From: Zantedeschia hybrid cultivar
Lineage: Eukaryota > Streptophyta > Magnoliopsida > Alismatales > Araceae
Direction of reading: 5' to 3'
DNA length: 64,000 nt
Assembly (NCBI GenBank): GCA_030544215.1
Contig: JARZZO010000003.1
Location: forward strand, 31,996,379 to 32,060,378
Below the pieces are notes generated by a model. The model worked only from the letters and a program-made list of their open reading frames with translations. It made no database searches and was not told the origin of the DNA. Shown here one piece after another: positions 1 through 11,616 of the stretch. A program made the position numbers and the translations under genes. Positions within the stretch are counted from its first letter, which is position 1. Each line of letters begins with the position of its first letter.

Positions 1-1033
1 AACATTGACATTACTCTTCACTCATTTTGGACTCCTGTAATCATGTGAGCATGTGACAATTTTTGAAAACGAACCATTTTAAAATGATGTTCAGTCTTTA
101 GATAGCTATCTCGTGCTGAACCTTGGGGAAGAAAAAGTGAAGAACTTGTGGAGACAAACCTCACAGGAGGATCAACAAAACCGTTAAAAGGGCGAGCTGT
201 GACAAGACGGACCCCTTTTAACCTCCTAGATGCCCTTATTTTGACTTTTCAGGCCTTCGGTGGATTTCATAGCCAGGCACGGTCACGACCAGACTTTTTT
301 CATGATTACTTGAACCCCTTTTTCTTTTTTTGTATTTCTTTTTTATGCTTTTGACATTTTTCGGGGTTATTTGATATTCCACCTGCGGGGACACTGCCCT
401 CTTCACGTGCTCTGGTCCTTTACATTTCATTTTTGAGCCCTTTTTTGAGGGGTTACATCTATCGGGTTGTGGAGGAACCGCAATTTGCTGAGCTCGACCG
501 TTTAAGGGCGTCAACTGCCCTGATAGGTCGAGAGACGAAGAGCAAATGTTGCATTTGACAGTGCACTAAAGACTTTGAACTCATTTTAAACAGGTTCTCT
601 TTGAAAAACGTATAGGTGTGTGCATCTCACGACGAGCATAGGGATCCGCATGAAAGTAAAGTAGACACGTCCAAGGTTTTGGTGGACCAAATTCTTACCC
701 AGACCTCAATGTTAACCCAATCTCTCATGCAACTAGACCTAGACAGGGGGTTACGTGGCAGTCACTAGACAGTTGGATTTTGTGTCTTTTCTGATTTTTT
801 TTGTCATTTTCATTAAAGTATGCACATATTTACAAATATTTTTGATGCCTTTTGGATATTCGATTTTTTGGAGATTTTGAAATTTTTGATTTTTTTGCAT
901 TTAAAGAGTAGAATTTTTAGATAGACTCCTATCCAAAGAAAAACATTTTTCAAATATTTACACTTATTTGCTAACTCTTGAACTAGAAACAAAAGAACTT
1001 ACTTACCTCTACAACTTGTAGATAAAGATGAGG
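1..1033 (-). other. Element D interior beyond the protease, unassigned
   Basis: AT-rich stretch with T-runs (about 300-345 and 780-900). By position it should be the linker between protease/G-patch and RT, or non-coding sequence of D. I see no RT, RNase H or integrase motif on either strand. A 92-codon minus-strand frame at 236-514 is lysine-rich and matches nothing I recognise. Confidence 0.4.
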
Positions 1034-2467
1034 CTATCCAATCCCCAAGCGATTATGCACAAGACTCTGAGGGTGAGTCATACATGTGGCAAAGGTGGGT
1101 CCTTGAGACAGAGACACAATGATGGCAGAATTGCCCCATGAGTGTTCTACGACCGATGATAAAAGCCTGAGAAGGGCAAGTGTGTGGAATAGTAAGGGAA
1201 TGAGAGCGGTGGGTACCGGTTCATCCCTCACTAAGGAGGCTCTTTCTCGTTGAGTGGTTGATTCATAGAACAGCAGCTGTGTAGAGAAATCTTCTGCATC
1301 TTCTCTTTGAGCTTCAGTGCTTGTTTCCTTCAACTCATCCTCAAGATAGTGTGTCTTGAGTACCTCTTGACTTTCCTTCACAAAGTGATCCAAGAGACTC
1401 CATTTTCTTGATTCCTCGGTTGGTTTGGTTGGTAGGTAACCCAATCTGAATCCCCCAATGGGCAGATTTTCAAAGATAGGCTCTTGAATTCCTTGCTCTT
1501 CCTTACCTAATCCAGATCCCGAACTATGCCCCACTTTGTCCATAAGCTGCCAACCTATGCTAGGCTGGGGCATGGCCTGAGAGTCAACCGATGAAAGGAT
1601 GGGCTCTTTCCCTTTTCCAGAAGTGATCATGGATGGAATTTGTTCAGTCGAGACTGAGTCCAAAGACTCAAGATAGGGAGTTCTCTGCATTTTGACAATC
1701 TTCCTATTGTATGGAAATTTATAGCACTGATGATTAGTGGAGGGCACTCCCAGGGTCTGGTCCATCCAAGGCCTTCCCAAAATGGCATTGTATATGGGCT
1801 TGACATCAAGGATGTGGAATTTAAAGATCATGGCCACTGGGCCAATTTCCAGTTTCCCATTAGCTGGTCTTTGAGAATTATCACAAGTCGAGACCATCAT
1901 GGAAGTAGACCCAATCTCTTCTGGATCAATCCCTATTTTCTTGGGGGTCTTGAGTGGACAGACATTGATTGATGCCCCGGTATCCAACAAGATGGAGTCC
2001 AATGAGTGACCCTTGAGTGTTGCAGTTAAGCATGAGGGAAGGGATTGGCATTCAGGGGGAGCCAGATCCTTATCTGTGGGGGATATCGTAGGTGTCTGAG
2101 TGACTGAGAGAATGGCATTTGTGAGCTCCCTGATAGGAAGATCTTCATTGACTGAAATTCGCTGGAGGAATTTGAACAATGTCTCCCTATGTGTAGGAGA
2201 TCTCCTAATCAAACCTAGGACCGAAATCTTGGCAGGAGTTCTCCCTAGATGTTGTAGGATGTCATACTTTGATGGAGTAATCCTTTTAGACAAATCTGAA
2301 TCTTCTTGAGAGTCCAAGGGTTGACTTGTTGGGGGAATGATGCGATTTCTCAGTGTAACACCAATCGGACTGGGGTCTACTGCCTGGTCTGACTTTAGTG
2401 GTTGAACTGGTGGTGATTTCATTAGGCAGAGTTGGGTTACTGGATCTGGCTTTGGTGTTGAACACAA
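1034..2467 (-). pseudogene. Element D protease with G-patch domain
   Basis: This is the polyprotein part downstream of gag, in the same frame as the gag segment at 2597-4084 and separated from it by in-frame stops. A retroviral-type aspartic protease is shown by SILLDTGASINV (about residues 158-169), followed by the conserved tail ILGRPWM...STNHQCYKFPY. About 50 residues later comes a G-patch: GWQLMDKVGHSSGSGLGK then QGIQEPI. G-patches normally bind RNA or helicases; element E has the same arrangement. The frame ends in TAG at 1034-1036. No gene product is expected from this broken copy; the protease active site itself looks intact. Confidence 0.8.
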
Positions 2468-2596
2468 GATGGATAGAGGAGGTTCTCTGGTTGAAATTGA
2501 GGGAACTTGGAGCAGAGTGACTGGGTTGATGACTGTTGGTTATTCCCTAGGTCGTATCAAAACCAAAGGTTTGTCTTGGATGATAGTGGAGACTCC

Positions 2597-4084
2597 TTAC
2601 AACGGCTCTCTAGGTTTGGTCATCCTAATAGGGCACTCACGCCATATCCCAACCTCTTCATACTCCCAGTACTGTCCTCTGCGATCGACATTTGGTTCCA
2701 AATTTTTGACAAGGGTGCTCACCCTTTCTAGAGAGCTAGATGGATCTTGAGCTACCTGATGAGAGGGCGTAGGGCCCTTGACTTTCAAGGTTTCACTAGC
2801 CTCTTTCATGTGCCCCCAATTGATCTTGGCGCTAGAGGAAGGGGGGGCTGCTGAATATAGTTTCTGATTGGATTGGTTGTCTGATCTGGACATAAGACTG
2901 GGTGACCTAAAGGGTTGTCCCAAAGCACTCACCTGTTCATTGATTGTCACTCCCTCTATTGGTGGAATTTGTGGAGTCCTCTTATTTATGTTCTGATTTT
3001 CAAAGAAGGATGGCAAAGTGGAACTCCAAATCTGAGATTGAACTACCCGAGCTCGATTATAAAGTTGTGCGAATGTGTGAAATTCGCTCAGCATGAGAAT
3101 AGACCGAAGCTGCGGGGTAGCATTATTGACTAGCATGGTGATAGCTTGAGATTCGGGGATTTCCACTTCCGCCCTAGAGGCCATTGCCCTCCACCTGTTG
3201 GCAAAATACGTGAACTCCTCTTCAGGCTTCATCTTTTCCATCACAAGATCAAACAAGGTGGGAGGCATGGTTGTCATATGACTAAATTGAGTGATGAATT
3301 TTTAGGAGACCATATCAAAATTGATTAGGTCTGTGGCGGGCAAGGAAGAAAACCATCTTAAGGCCTCACCTTCTAAGGATTTCTGGAACAGATGGACAAG
3401 GAGGACTCTGTCGTAGAGCCATTGATTGGAATCCATGAGGAAACCTAACAGGTGATTATGAGGGTCAGAGGTGTCATCATATTTTCTATACTCGGGGGCT
3501 TTGAATCCTGGTGGAAAGTAGGCCGAAGGGAGCTTGCAATAGCTCAGGAGAGAGTGAGGTTGTTTCAGGGTAAGTTTCTCGGCCATGAGCTTACGCACAC
3601 AGGTTTCAACCTCACCTTTGTAAATGAATTCTTTCTGCTCGGGAGGAGGTGTAGTTGGAGAGACTGGAATCGGCATGACAGGTGGAGCAACTGGAGTAGG
3701 AGTTTGCTGGTTGATGCGGGTCTGAGCTTTGTTGGGAGATCCTTGAAAGTGAGTTCTCCGAGGAGTGGCGTCTTGAGTTTTGCCACAAAAGGCCAACTGG
3801 ATGATTTGAACAGGGGTGTACCGTGATAACATGGCAATAAGTTCCGGGTCCTCACTCGGGTTTCGGAGGGTTCTGTTGGAGATTATAGGGTCACTTTCTG
3901 AAGAGGAAGATTCATCCAAGTATCTTCCCTTAAGTTCCTCTCTTGGTGTTTGGATCATGCCCACAAATGTTTGTTGTGGATCCTCTTCAATTTCGAACAG
4001 AGGGTTGTGTGTGACATTGTTACCAAACTCATACATGTCATCATACATAGTGTTAACATGCATTCGGTTCATTATGAAATACAA
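2597..4084 (-). pseudogene. Element D gag (capsid) with premature stop
   Basis: Gag builds the particle that packages element RNA. The first segment (4084-3302) ends with a retrotransposon-gag core: GEVETCVRKLMAEKL, then FPPGFKAPEYRKYDDTSDPH and FQKSLEGEALRWFSSLP. The second (3277-2597) continues in the same frame with MEKMKPEEEFTYFANRWR and NNATPQLRSILM, both typical of plant gypsy gag. The two are split by a single TAA at 3302-3304. A further TAA at 2597-2599 separates gag from the protease frame. No CCHC zinc knuckle was seen. Homologous positions occur in element E gag (43000-43545 and 44984-45718). Confidence 0.8.
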
Positions 4085-4641
4085 ATCCTAAGAGATTTTA
4101 TATTTCACTTGGAAAGTTAACTGTGTATTATGAGTGTTGGTTTCTAACAAATCAAGTTCAAACCTTTAACGACCCTGGAATTTTTCAAAACTTGTTCCAC
4201 CAGAGTTTAGTTAGGTGTCTTAAAATTTAAAACAATTCTCTCAGTGACATCTATAGGTGGATAATTGTGAATGGAAAGGTTTAATTAATCTCTCACACAA
4301 ACCCGAGGTTCCTATGGGGTGGTTTCAGGTACAACCTGCTCGGCGGCCAAGTGGGAATCCCTGGCTCGCGGAGACTGACGGAGGTTCCCAACAGAATAAG
4401 ACTAGTCACACCCGAGTGGGAATCCTCAGATGGAGAGTCAAACTCTGTGGGAGAGGTAACTAGAAGAGTGATGCCGGCTCTTCCTTAAAACCCCCGCGGA
4501 GAATACCATGAAATTAACCCACAGTCCAGTAGACAGAAAAGAAAAGAAAAGACAAGAGAACAGTAAACAAACTAGAATGCACAACAATTTAACCAGAAAT
4601 AATGAAATAACAGCGGGTCATTGAATCACAGAGAGGGCGGG
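4085..4641 (-). other. Element D untranslated leader, gag-proximal part
   Basis: Sequence between the gag start and the palindrome array. I see no open frame with recognisable content on either strand. It is the element's leader by position. Confidence 0.5.
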
Positions 4642-4986
4642 CTGGACGGCCGGAGGGCTGGCCGTCCAGGGGCTTGGATGGCCAAGCAGTTGGCCGTCCA
4701 CACTGGACGGCCTAGGGGCTCGCCGTCCAGGCAGATGGACGGCCAAGCCTCTGGCCGTCCAAGGATCTGGACGGCCTAGGGTCTGGCCGTCCAACTGAGC
4801 TGGACGGCCAGGCCTCTGGCCGTCCAAGATCTAGGCGGCCTAGCTTCTGGCCGTCCAACTGAGCTGGACGGCTAGGGCTCTGGCCGTCCAAGATCTAGGC
4901 GGCCTAGCTTCTGGCCGTCCAACTGAGCTGGACGGCTAGGGCTCTGGCCGTCCAAGATCTGGACGGCTAGGAGGTGGGCCGTCCGG
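4642..4986. repeat. Array of about 11 palindromes with GGACGGCC arms
   Basis: Eleven units of about 28 bp, each with arms CTGGACGGCC and GGCCGTCCAA/G around an 8-bp centre that varies (for example GGAGGGCT, AAGCAGTT, TAGGGTCT, TAGCTTCT). Units lie 2-8 bp apart. Units 7-8 are repeated as units 9-10, showing a recent tandem duplication of about 70 bp. Some arms have single changes (GGATGGCC, AGGCGGCC, GGACGGCT) while the partner arm is unchanged. In RNA each unit would fold as a hairpin. A T-run (about 4987-5008) follows. Confidence 0.85.
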
Positions 4987-5042
4987 ATTTTTTTTTTTTT
5001 TTTTTTTTAAATACCTTCTTAGCGCGCAGTAAGCAAGTAGGG

Positions 5043-5060
5043 GTCCCATCGTGATTGCCA
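5043..5060 (-). other. Primer-binding site of element D
   Basis: On the minus strand this reads TGGCAATCACGATGGGAC, starting with the TGG expected from a tRNA 3' CCA. It differs at two positions from the equivalent site of element E (46981-46998) and is six bases from the inferred LTR end. I could not assign the tRNA; it is not the initiator-Met type used by A, B and C. Confidence 0.6.
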
Positions 5061-5066
5061 GAGGGC

Positions 5067-6700
5067 TGTAGGCGCCCGGAACGTCCCCCGCCGCGGCTGC
5101 GGGCTTCGGAATCGAGGGTCCCTCCGTTCGTCTTAGCGCTGTGGCGATTTAAAGGGGGTTAGAAATAAAGGATGTGATCGCCAGGAGTATTACCTTTCAG
5201 TCCCTATGCTCCGCAGGATGGTGAGGATGTGATCGCGTTCTGAGGGAGCGGGAGATGGTGGATTCCCCTTCTCTTCCCCCAGCCAGCCAGAGGAGGAGAG
5301 CTCGGTAGTCCGCGCGCAGAATCTGGTAAGAGCCCCTAAAAAGAGAAGACAAACAAAGAAAAGAAATAACCCGATTAGAACTGTGACATGTAGACTCCGT
5401 TCATGCAAACATAAAAATTAATTGGAATTGGAGGGAGACGCACCGGATTGGTGGTTGGGAGGGAAGGTGACCATATGTTATGGCCACCCACCTCCCGTTT
5501 TTTTGTTTGGAACCTCTGGGGGTAAAGGGTGCTAAGTCATCCTAAGATGCATGTATGCAGATAAGTGCTCGTGTGTGAAAAGTGAGGTGCTGTATTAAAA
5601 GTGGACAGAAGAATGAGGGAGGAAGAATGTTACGGCATGGATGGAAAGTGAGAATGCAATGAGATGAAGAAAGGAGAAAAGTAAAAGTGGGTTAGGAAGA
5701 CAAGCCCATTTGGAGTGCGAAGGATTCCTCTGGAACTCTCTGACTCCTTGCCCGCTTGACTCATCAAAGCCGACCCACTCCGAGAAAGAAACTCCTTCTT
5801 AATCCCTTTCCAACCCCCTTGCTCGAGGGAACCTGGGGGGCTTAAATAGATGAAGGAAAGATATGGGAAATAGGGGTCTAAATCCTCGTAAATCATCCTA
5901 GAGCCAATGGGAAGTGGTCAAGGATCGGAGGTGGTGCGCGCGGCAGTCGCCGGAGTGGGGAGTGATCGGAGTAGTGGGGGTGAGGGCGGCGAGTAGAGGA
6001 GATCATGGGGAAGACGAGGTCAAGGGGGTGGTTAGGGAGTGGACGGCCAGCCAACCTGCCTTCCAATTCCGTGGAAGGCCAGGTAGCTGGCCTTCCACGA
6101 AGTGGTGGAAGGCGGCCCGTTTGGCCTTCGAAGGGGGTGGAAGGCAAGGGGTGGCCTTCGAAGGAGGTGGAAGGCAAGGGGTGGCCTTCAAAGGGTGTGG
6201 AAGGCAAGGGGTGGCCTTCGAAGGGTGGTGGAAGGCGGACTGGCTGGCCTTCCACGAAAAGGTGGTAAAAAGTGAAAAAGGAGGCCAAAAGGTGGAAGGC
6301 AAGGTGGTTGGCCTTCCACGGGTGGTGGAAGGCAGCCTGGTTGGCCTTCCACGAAAAGGTGGGAAAAAGTGAAAAAGGTGGCCAAAAGGTGGAAGGCAAG
6401 GTGGCTGGCCTTCCAAGGGTGATGGAAGGCGAGAGGTGGCCTTCCAAGGATGGTGGAAGGCGAGGGGTGGCCTTCCAAGGATGGTGGAAGGCGGGCTGGC
6501 TGGCCTTCCAGGGATGGTGGAAGGCGGCCTGGTTGGCCTTCCACGGGCGAGAAGAAGCGGAGATTGGTTAATTGGCTTGATTATTTAGTGGGAAAATCTG
6601 ATGGGCTAAATGAGATGGATAAAATGATGGGTTTGGTGATGATGGGCTAATGATGGACGGTGTTCATGATCAAAAGGGTGGTCCAAAATCGATGTCTACA
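5067..6700 (-). repeat. Element D 5' LTR
   Basis: About 1634 bp. On the minus strand it starts TGTAGACATCG and ends CGCCTACA, six bases from the PBS. The start matches the TGTAGACA start of element E LTRs. Inside it lies a long palindrome array (6072-6543). A TATA-like TATTTAAG (minus strand, about 5844-5851) could be the promoter. The second LTR is outside the window, so the boundary next to the PBS is inferred by analogy with E. Confidence 0.65.
6072..6543. repeat. Palindrome array with GGAAGGC arms inside the D LTR
   Basis: More than a dozen units of the form TGGAAGGC(C)-N6-8-GGCCTTCCA with variable centres (AGGTAGCT, GCCCGTTT and others), separated by short GGTGG-type spacers. Layout and unit length match the array in D's leader at 4642-4986, but the arm has AAGG in place of ACGG. 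Two longer spacers of the type AAAAAGTGAAAAAGG (about 6268 and 6366) break the array. All long reading frames here, on both strands, are by-products of the repeat. Confidence 0.85.
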
Positions 6701-7006
6701 CACCTATGACCGTGAGATTGGTCATCTACACATCATGCGTGCTGATTTACAAGTAATCAATATCCCATAGTGATTACTCTCTAATCAGGAACAGTTTATG
6801 GTATGCGTTCATGTATAGTCAAACTCACATTCGAGATCCCATCTCGAAATTGACCTTATAACCATATATCCCAGGGACAATGCAAAGCAATCCACAGATT
6901 ACAAGTTTATGTTCTAATTACCATTTAATTATATTGAACAAAATTGTATAAAACACAGGGTCTACATAGCTCATAATTGGTCTGTAGGACACCAAAAAAA
7001 CTAACA
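6701..7006 (-). repeat. Element A 3' LTR, truncated piece
   Basis: Homologous to the end of A's 5' LTR at 55405-55710; both end ...GACACCCAAAAAACTAACA or nearly so. It is cut at 6700/6701 by the end of element D. The polypurine tract follows immediately: minus strand AAGTGGGAGAT at about 7007-7017. Confidence 0.85.
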
Positions 7007-7206
7007 ATCTCCCACTTGTACTACAGCCAATTGCCCACAGTCTTGAGGCCCATCTTTTCTCGATGACGCTCAAACACAATATGCTACAAAGGCTCAGTCA
7101 GTGGATCTGCAATATTGTCTTCTGATGGTACACACTCTACCATAACATCTCCCTTTGCAGCAATCTCCCGAATCAAGTAGAAGTGTCTTAGAATATGCTT
7201 CAACCT

Positions 7207-8108
7207 TTAGTGAGACCGAGGTTTCTTCGCCTGCGCGGTAGCCCCATTATTATAACATAATAATGGGATGGGAGCCGATATGCTGGGAACTATGTCAAGT
7301 TTTGAGATGAATTTCTTCATCCAAACCGCTTCCTTGGCAGCTTTAGCCGCAGCTATATACTCTGCCTCTATCGTTGAATCCGTAGTCGTTTCTTGCTTGG
7401 AACTCTTCCAACTGACTGCTCCTCCATTTAACATGAATACAAATCCAGACATGGATTTGCTATCATCCGAATCTGACTGAAAAATAGAGTCTGTATATGA
7501 TCTCAATTGCAAGTCCTTTTCTCCTTCATACAGTAAGAAAAGATCCTTAGTTTTTTTCAAGTACTTAAGGATGCATTTCACTGCTTTCCAGTGCTCTTCG
7601 CCTGGATCACTCTGATATCTGGTGGTAATGCTCAAAGCATTGACCATATCAGGGCGAGTACATAGCATGGCATACATGATCGACCCTATTGCTGAGGCAT
7701 AGGGTACTCGACTCATGTACTCTTCTGACTGGTTTCCATTAAGGAAAGTTGTTTTCACATCCATCTGCCATATCTCATAATCTAGGTATGCTGCAATGAC
7801 AAAGAGGATTCTAATTGACTTTATCATTGCTACTGGTGAAAAAGTTTCGTCATAGTCAATTCCTTGCCTTTTACGATATCTCTTTTCCACTAGTCGAGTT
7901 TAATAAGTGTCAATTTGTCCATCTGTTCCAATCTTCCTTTTGAAGATCCATTTGCAACCGATAGAGACCTTCCCTTCAGATATGTCAACCAAGTTCCAAA
8001 CTTAATTGATATACATAGATTGGATTTCTGAATCCATAGCTTCCCTCCATTTCTCGGAGTTAGAATTACGAATTGCCTCCTAATAGGATTGAGGATCATC
8101 ATCCTCAT
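7207..8108 (-). pseudogene. Element A reverse transcriptase/RNase H with internal deletion
   Basis: The RT start lies in a second frame (8108-7890; WKWIFKRK-type region recognisable). The main frame (7890-7207) reads RQGIDYDETFSPV and DYEIWQMDVKTTFLNGN, then jumps directly to EEYMSRVPYASAIGSIMYA, which in related elements lies some 200 residues further on. The junction is near 7725-7735 and keeps the frame. The lost part contains the catalytic YVDD. The RNase H part that follows has TEAEYIAAAKAAKEAVWMKK and LLCYNNG (normally LLCDNNG, so the last acidic residue is also gone). This copy cannot reverse transcribe. Confidence 0.85.
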
Positions 8109-8519
8109 TTATCTTTACCATAGACGAACTGTTAGAGATATGTCCAACATATCTCTCAGGTTCTTTAGGTACCCTACTAGTCTTCGCAATATCTGTGTTT
8201 CATTTTGAGCATTTTCCGTAGGTGGTGTCTCATCTAATGAGACTGTGTCCCCAATTTGTGGTTGATGGACCTCGTGCAATTTTATCTGGCTCCCACTGTT
8301 TTTCTAGAGGAGATATTCCTTCTCTAGGAATACAGCTCTCTTGGCAACTAAGACCCTTTGCTCAGAAGGGTGATAGAAATAATATCCAAATGTCTCTTTT
8401 GGATATCCCACAAACCTACACTTGTCTGTTCTTGACTCTAGCTTATCTGCGTCATTCCTCTTCACATGGGCAGGATACCCCCAAACTTTAATATGATTAA
8501 AGTTCAGTTTCCTTCCCTT
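8109..8519 (-). pseudogene. Element A integrase C-terminal region, decayed
   Basis: Position and scattered words (WGYPAHVKR- and ESRTDKCRFVGYPK-like stretches on the minus strand) mark this as the end of copia integrase and the linker to RT. Stops and frame changes prevent a continuous reading. Confidence 0.5.
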
Positions 8520-9311
8520 CTATATCTCATATGGTGTGGTAGGAACTGACTTACTCGAAATCCTATTTAACAAGTAGGCTGTAGTCTCTAAAACGTACCC
8601 CCATAGAAATAATGGTAATTCTGCCAAGGACATCATGGAACGGACCATGTCTAACAAGGTCCTATTTCTCATTTCAGATACACCATTATGCTGTGGTGTA
8701 TATGATGGGGTCCACTGAGAAATTATTCTATTGTACTTTAGGTAAGAAGTGAATTTGAGACTTAAGTATTCACCTCTTCTATCTGATCGAAGAGTTTTAA
8801 TACTTTTACCAGTCTGCTTCTCTACTTCATTCTTATATTCCCTAAACTTCTCAAAAACTTGTGATTTATATTTCATTAAATACATATAGCCATACCTAGA
8901 GAAGTCATCAATAAAAGAAATGAAATAGAGATATCCTCCTTTAGCTTCTATTGACATGGGTCCACATACATCCGTGTGTATGAGTTCCAAAAACTTAACA
9001 ACCCTTTCACCATGTCTACTAAAAGGAGCTTTGGTCATCTTCCCCATGAGACACGACTCACAAGTATCAAATGATTTGAATTCAAATGAATTCAAGTATC
9101 TATTTGAATATAGGTGAGAAATCCTCTTCTCTCCTATATGACCAAGTCTGCAATGTCTAATGTATGCATGATTCACTTCTTCTGTCTTATCACTGCAAAC
9201 CTGCATTACATCATTATATGTATCCAATACATATAACCCATTGAACAAATAACCATTAGCTATAATCAAACTATTATTGATAATAGAGCACCCAGTGCTA
9301 GTTATCGTCAA
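8520..9311 (-). pseudogene. Element A integrase (zinc-binding and core)
   Basis: The frame contains the GAG-pre-integrase zinc module HCRLGHIGEKRI...CESCLMGKM, then the rve core with LELIHTDVCGPMS (first D), LRSDRRGEYL (second D; the usual SDRGGEY is altered) and HNGVSEMRNRTLLDMV (catalytic E). Residues 1-20 are the protease-integrase linker. The DDE triad is present, but the frame is cut off from gag-protease by stops at 9312-9380. Related copies are in C (within 15969-17626) and B (48985-49960). Confidence 0.8.
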
Positions 9312-9380
9312 AGAGTAACCAACATTGTTTAAGCAAGAAATAGATACAATGTTTCTGATAATTTTTGGAACAAAATAACA

Positions 9381-10460
9381 CTATGTTAACTCCAGAATTA
9401 TCCCAGAAGGTAAACTAAGATGAGCAGTCCCTACAGCTTTAGTAGTAACTATAGCTCCATTGCCCATCCTTAGTTGGATCTCTTTTTTGTCAAGTTTTCT
9501 TTTATTAGTCAGTACCTGCAATGAATTGTAGATATGAGTTGCGCATCTAGTATCCAATACCCATGATGTGGATCTCATAAGAGACAAATTTAAGTTAATG
9601 ACAAAAATACCTTCTTTTAGAATTGCCGTGCAATTCCTTTTCCAGTGACCTGTCTGTCCACACCGAAAGCATTTGCTGTCTTTTTCATCCTTCTTGCCCT
9701 TGCCCTTGCCCGCCTTGGTGATCTGATTACCTTTAGTCGGTTTCTTTCCCTTCTTGTTATTGGGTGTCTGGGTGGCCTTCCTTTTCTTGTTGGTCCAACC
9801 AACAATCATTACAGAGGATGGTTTCTCCTTCTGCATGGTCTCTTCAGTACTCTTTAAAATGTTTAGGAGTTCTGGTAGAGAAACCTCAATCCTATTCATG
9901 TTAAAGTTCATGATGAAGGGAGAAAAGGATTCAGACAATGACTGGAGAATGAGATCAATGCTAAGTTTAAGATCCAACTTGAATCCTAGCCCACTGAGTC
10001 TCTCTATCCACTCCATCATTTTCAGTACATGAGCTTGTACTGAAGCACCCTCAGACATCCTAGTCCTGAAAAGTTTCTTTGAGAGCTCATACCTCTCTAT
10101 CCTATCCTGCTCACCAAAGAGCTGGCATAGTTGGAGAAGTATAACTCTACAATCTGTCTTTTCAAATTGCCTCTGTAGCTCGGGAGTCATAGAGGCCAAT
10201 ATATAATACTGCACAAGGGAAGAATCTTCTGACCATTTTGCATAATTTAATTGATCACCCTCCTCGGCATCAGTGGGAGGCTCAGGTTGAATCGTGTCTA
10301 ACACGTACACAATCTTTTCGGTTGTTAAGACTATTCGCAGATTACGTAGCCAGTCTTGAAAATTAGGTCCAGTCAATTTGTTCGCATCCAAGATGCTATG
10401 GAGGGGATTCGACAACGACATGATGATCTGAATGAAAAATAAAAGACAATATTTTAGCAT
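9381..10460 (-). pseudogene. Element A gag and protease start
   Basis: A copia gag of 359 codons starting LSNPLHSILDANKLTG, with the capsid region, a basic lysine-rich tail and an intact CCHC zinc knuckle, CFRCGQTGHWKRNC. The protease follows in the same frame, but its active site reads WVLDTRCATH where B and C have WVLDTGC: the catalytic DTG is DTR here. The best gag start is the internal Met beginning MSLSNPLH; the upstream 13 codons are probably leader. The gag may be structurally intact while protease and RT are dead. Confidence 0.85.
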
Positions 10461-10607
10461 GCACTCAACGTTCTAACTTTAGATATGATTTTCTATCTTA
10501 GTTAGCTCTACTATTTTGCGTCGAACTATATGACCCTCAATCATATAGAATGGGAGATCACGGCAATCATCCTAATGGGTCGGAATCCCAACAAAACTGA
10601 AATGCAA

Positions 10608-10896
10608 CCTTGTGGAAAGCACAACAAATCACATCCCATTCCTTAGGCAGTCAACATCACTTGCATCCAATGTAATATCCGACTTTCGGCTCCTGAGCAA
10701 TCATCCCCTTATGGAAAGCACAACAAAGGATACTCCCAGTTAGATCGCACCACCATTACTACATAGCAATGAGTTCATGACCTGACCCTTGTGGAAAGCA
10801 CAACAAGGCCAAGTTCAGTCCCTCATCCCATTGAAGCAAAGCTTTAGGGCTGAGATCCTGCCACCAAATCATGAACCTTGTGGAAAGCACAACAAA
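10608..10896 (-). repeat. Four-fold leader motif of element A
   Basis: Four copies of minus-strand TTGTGCTTTCCACAAGG or near, at 10608-10628, 10707-10727, 10787-10806 and 10876-10896. TTGTG and CACAA can pair across CTTTC to give a 5-bp hairpin. The copy at 10707 has one arm changed (CCTTATGG). Sequence between copies is unrelated. The same motif is found four times in C. Confidence 0.85.
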
Positions 10897-11616
10897 TTCA
10901 TGAAATAATGGCATTCAGTCACCCTATAATGGTGGAGGGCTACGACGACTTCTAAAGCCACGTTCACAGATCTAATATTTAATAAAGAGGGTATTTTGCT
11001 TTTATCTTGGTCTCACCTTAAGTGGTAGAATAAATATATTCGTGCTATATATTTACTGTACCTAATAATTGCTCAAAATAAATGCATCCCATGCAAATAA
11101 ATAACCCTGGGTGATCATGGACTCTAAATAAAGCTACGCAGATATCCAGCCTACTTCCCAAGCAGTACGATCATCCTCGCAGTTCATCCTCCATGCTTTC
11201 AAGCTCCATCCGCAGCATTAATTACAATAATTACACGGCTCGCAGGCCGGAAAAAGAATTACATGCCAAATAATTTTCAGCAGCCCTTAAAGCGAGTACA
11301 TTCATCGGAAGAAGATAGAATTACATTGGAAATTAACTAGAGAAAGAAGGGAGGCTCATAGGCCTAAAACGAACTGAGTTAAGTCCATGATCACCTACCA
11401 TTCCAAACACAATCATATCAATCATAGAAGGGTTATTTTGAAAATAATCCTTATATATGGATTGAAATCATTGATTGTGCATACGAGAAATTTTGGTCAT
11501 GTTTAATTTTGAAAAACTCATCGTTACATTCAAAATTAATCTAACAGAGACCAAAATAATTAAGGCATCACAGTAAAATCTATTCACAGAACCATTCCAT
11601 ACTTATAACAAGATAC
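10897..11616 (-). other. Element A leader, left of C
   Basis: Non-coding, AT-rich leader of A up to the insertion point of C. Nothing else recognisable. Confidence 0.6.

Larger units (their letters stand above)
1..6700 (-). mobile_element. Element D: Ty3/gypsy retrotransposon, 5' part (cut by window edge)
   Basis: Read on the minus strand the order is 5' LTR (6700-5067), primer-binding site, leader with a palindrome array, gag, protease and G-patch; RT and everything after it would lie left of base 1. The right end GTGTCTACA is followed directly by sequence homologous to the 5' LTR of element A (6701 onward aligns with 55405 onward). I infer that D inserted into A's 3' LTR and that the rest of that LTR lies outside the window. 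The PBS and G-patch resemble those of Tat-like element E, so D is probably from the same broad lineage. Several in-frame stops make it non-functional. Confidence 0.8.

Noticed and set aside
4642..4986. CRISPR-like array (regular palindromic repeats with variable inserts)
   Set aside because: The conserved parts are the two arms of each unit and the variable part is an 8-bp loop; spacers are too short, the genome is a plant and it lies in an LTR element.
5893..6571. Long open frames on both strands (up to 184 codons)
   Set aside because: They follow the repeat period of the GGAAGGC palindrome array and read the same few residues over and over.
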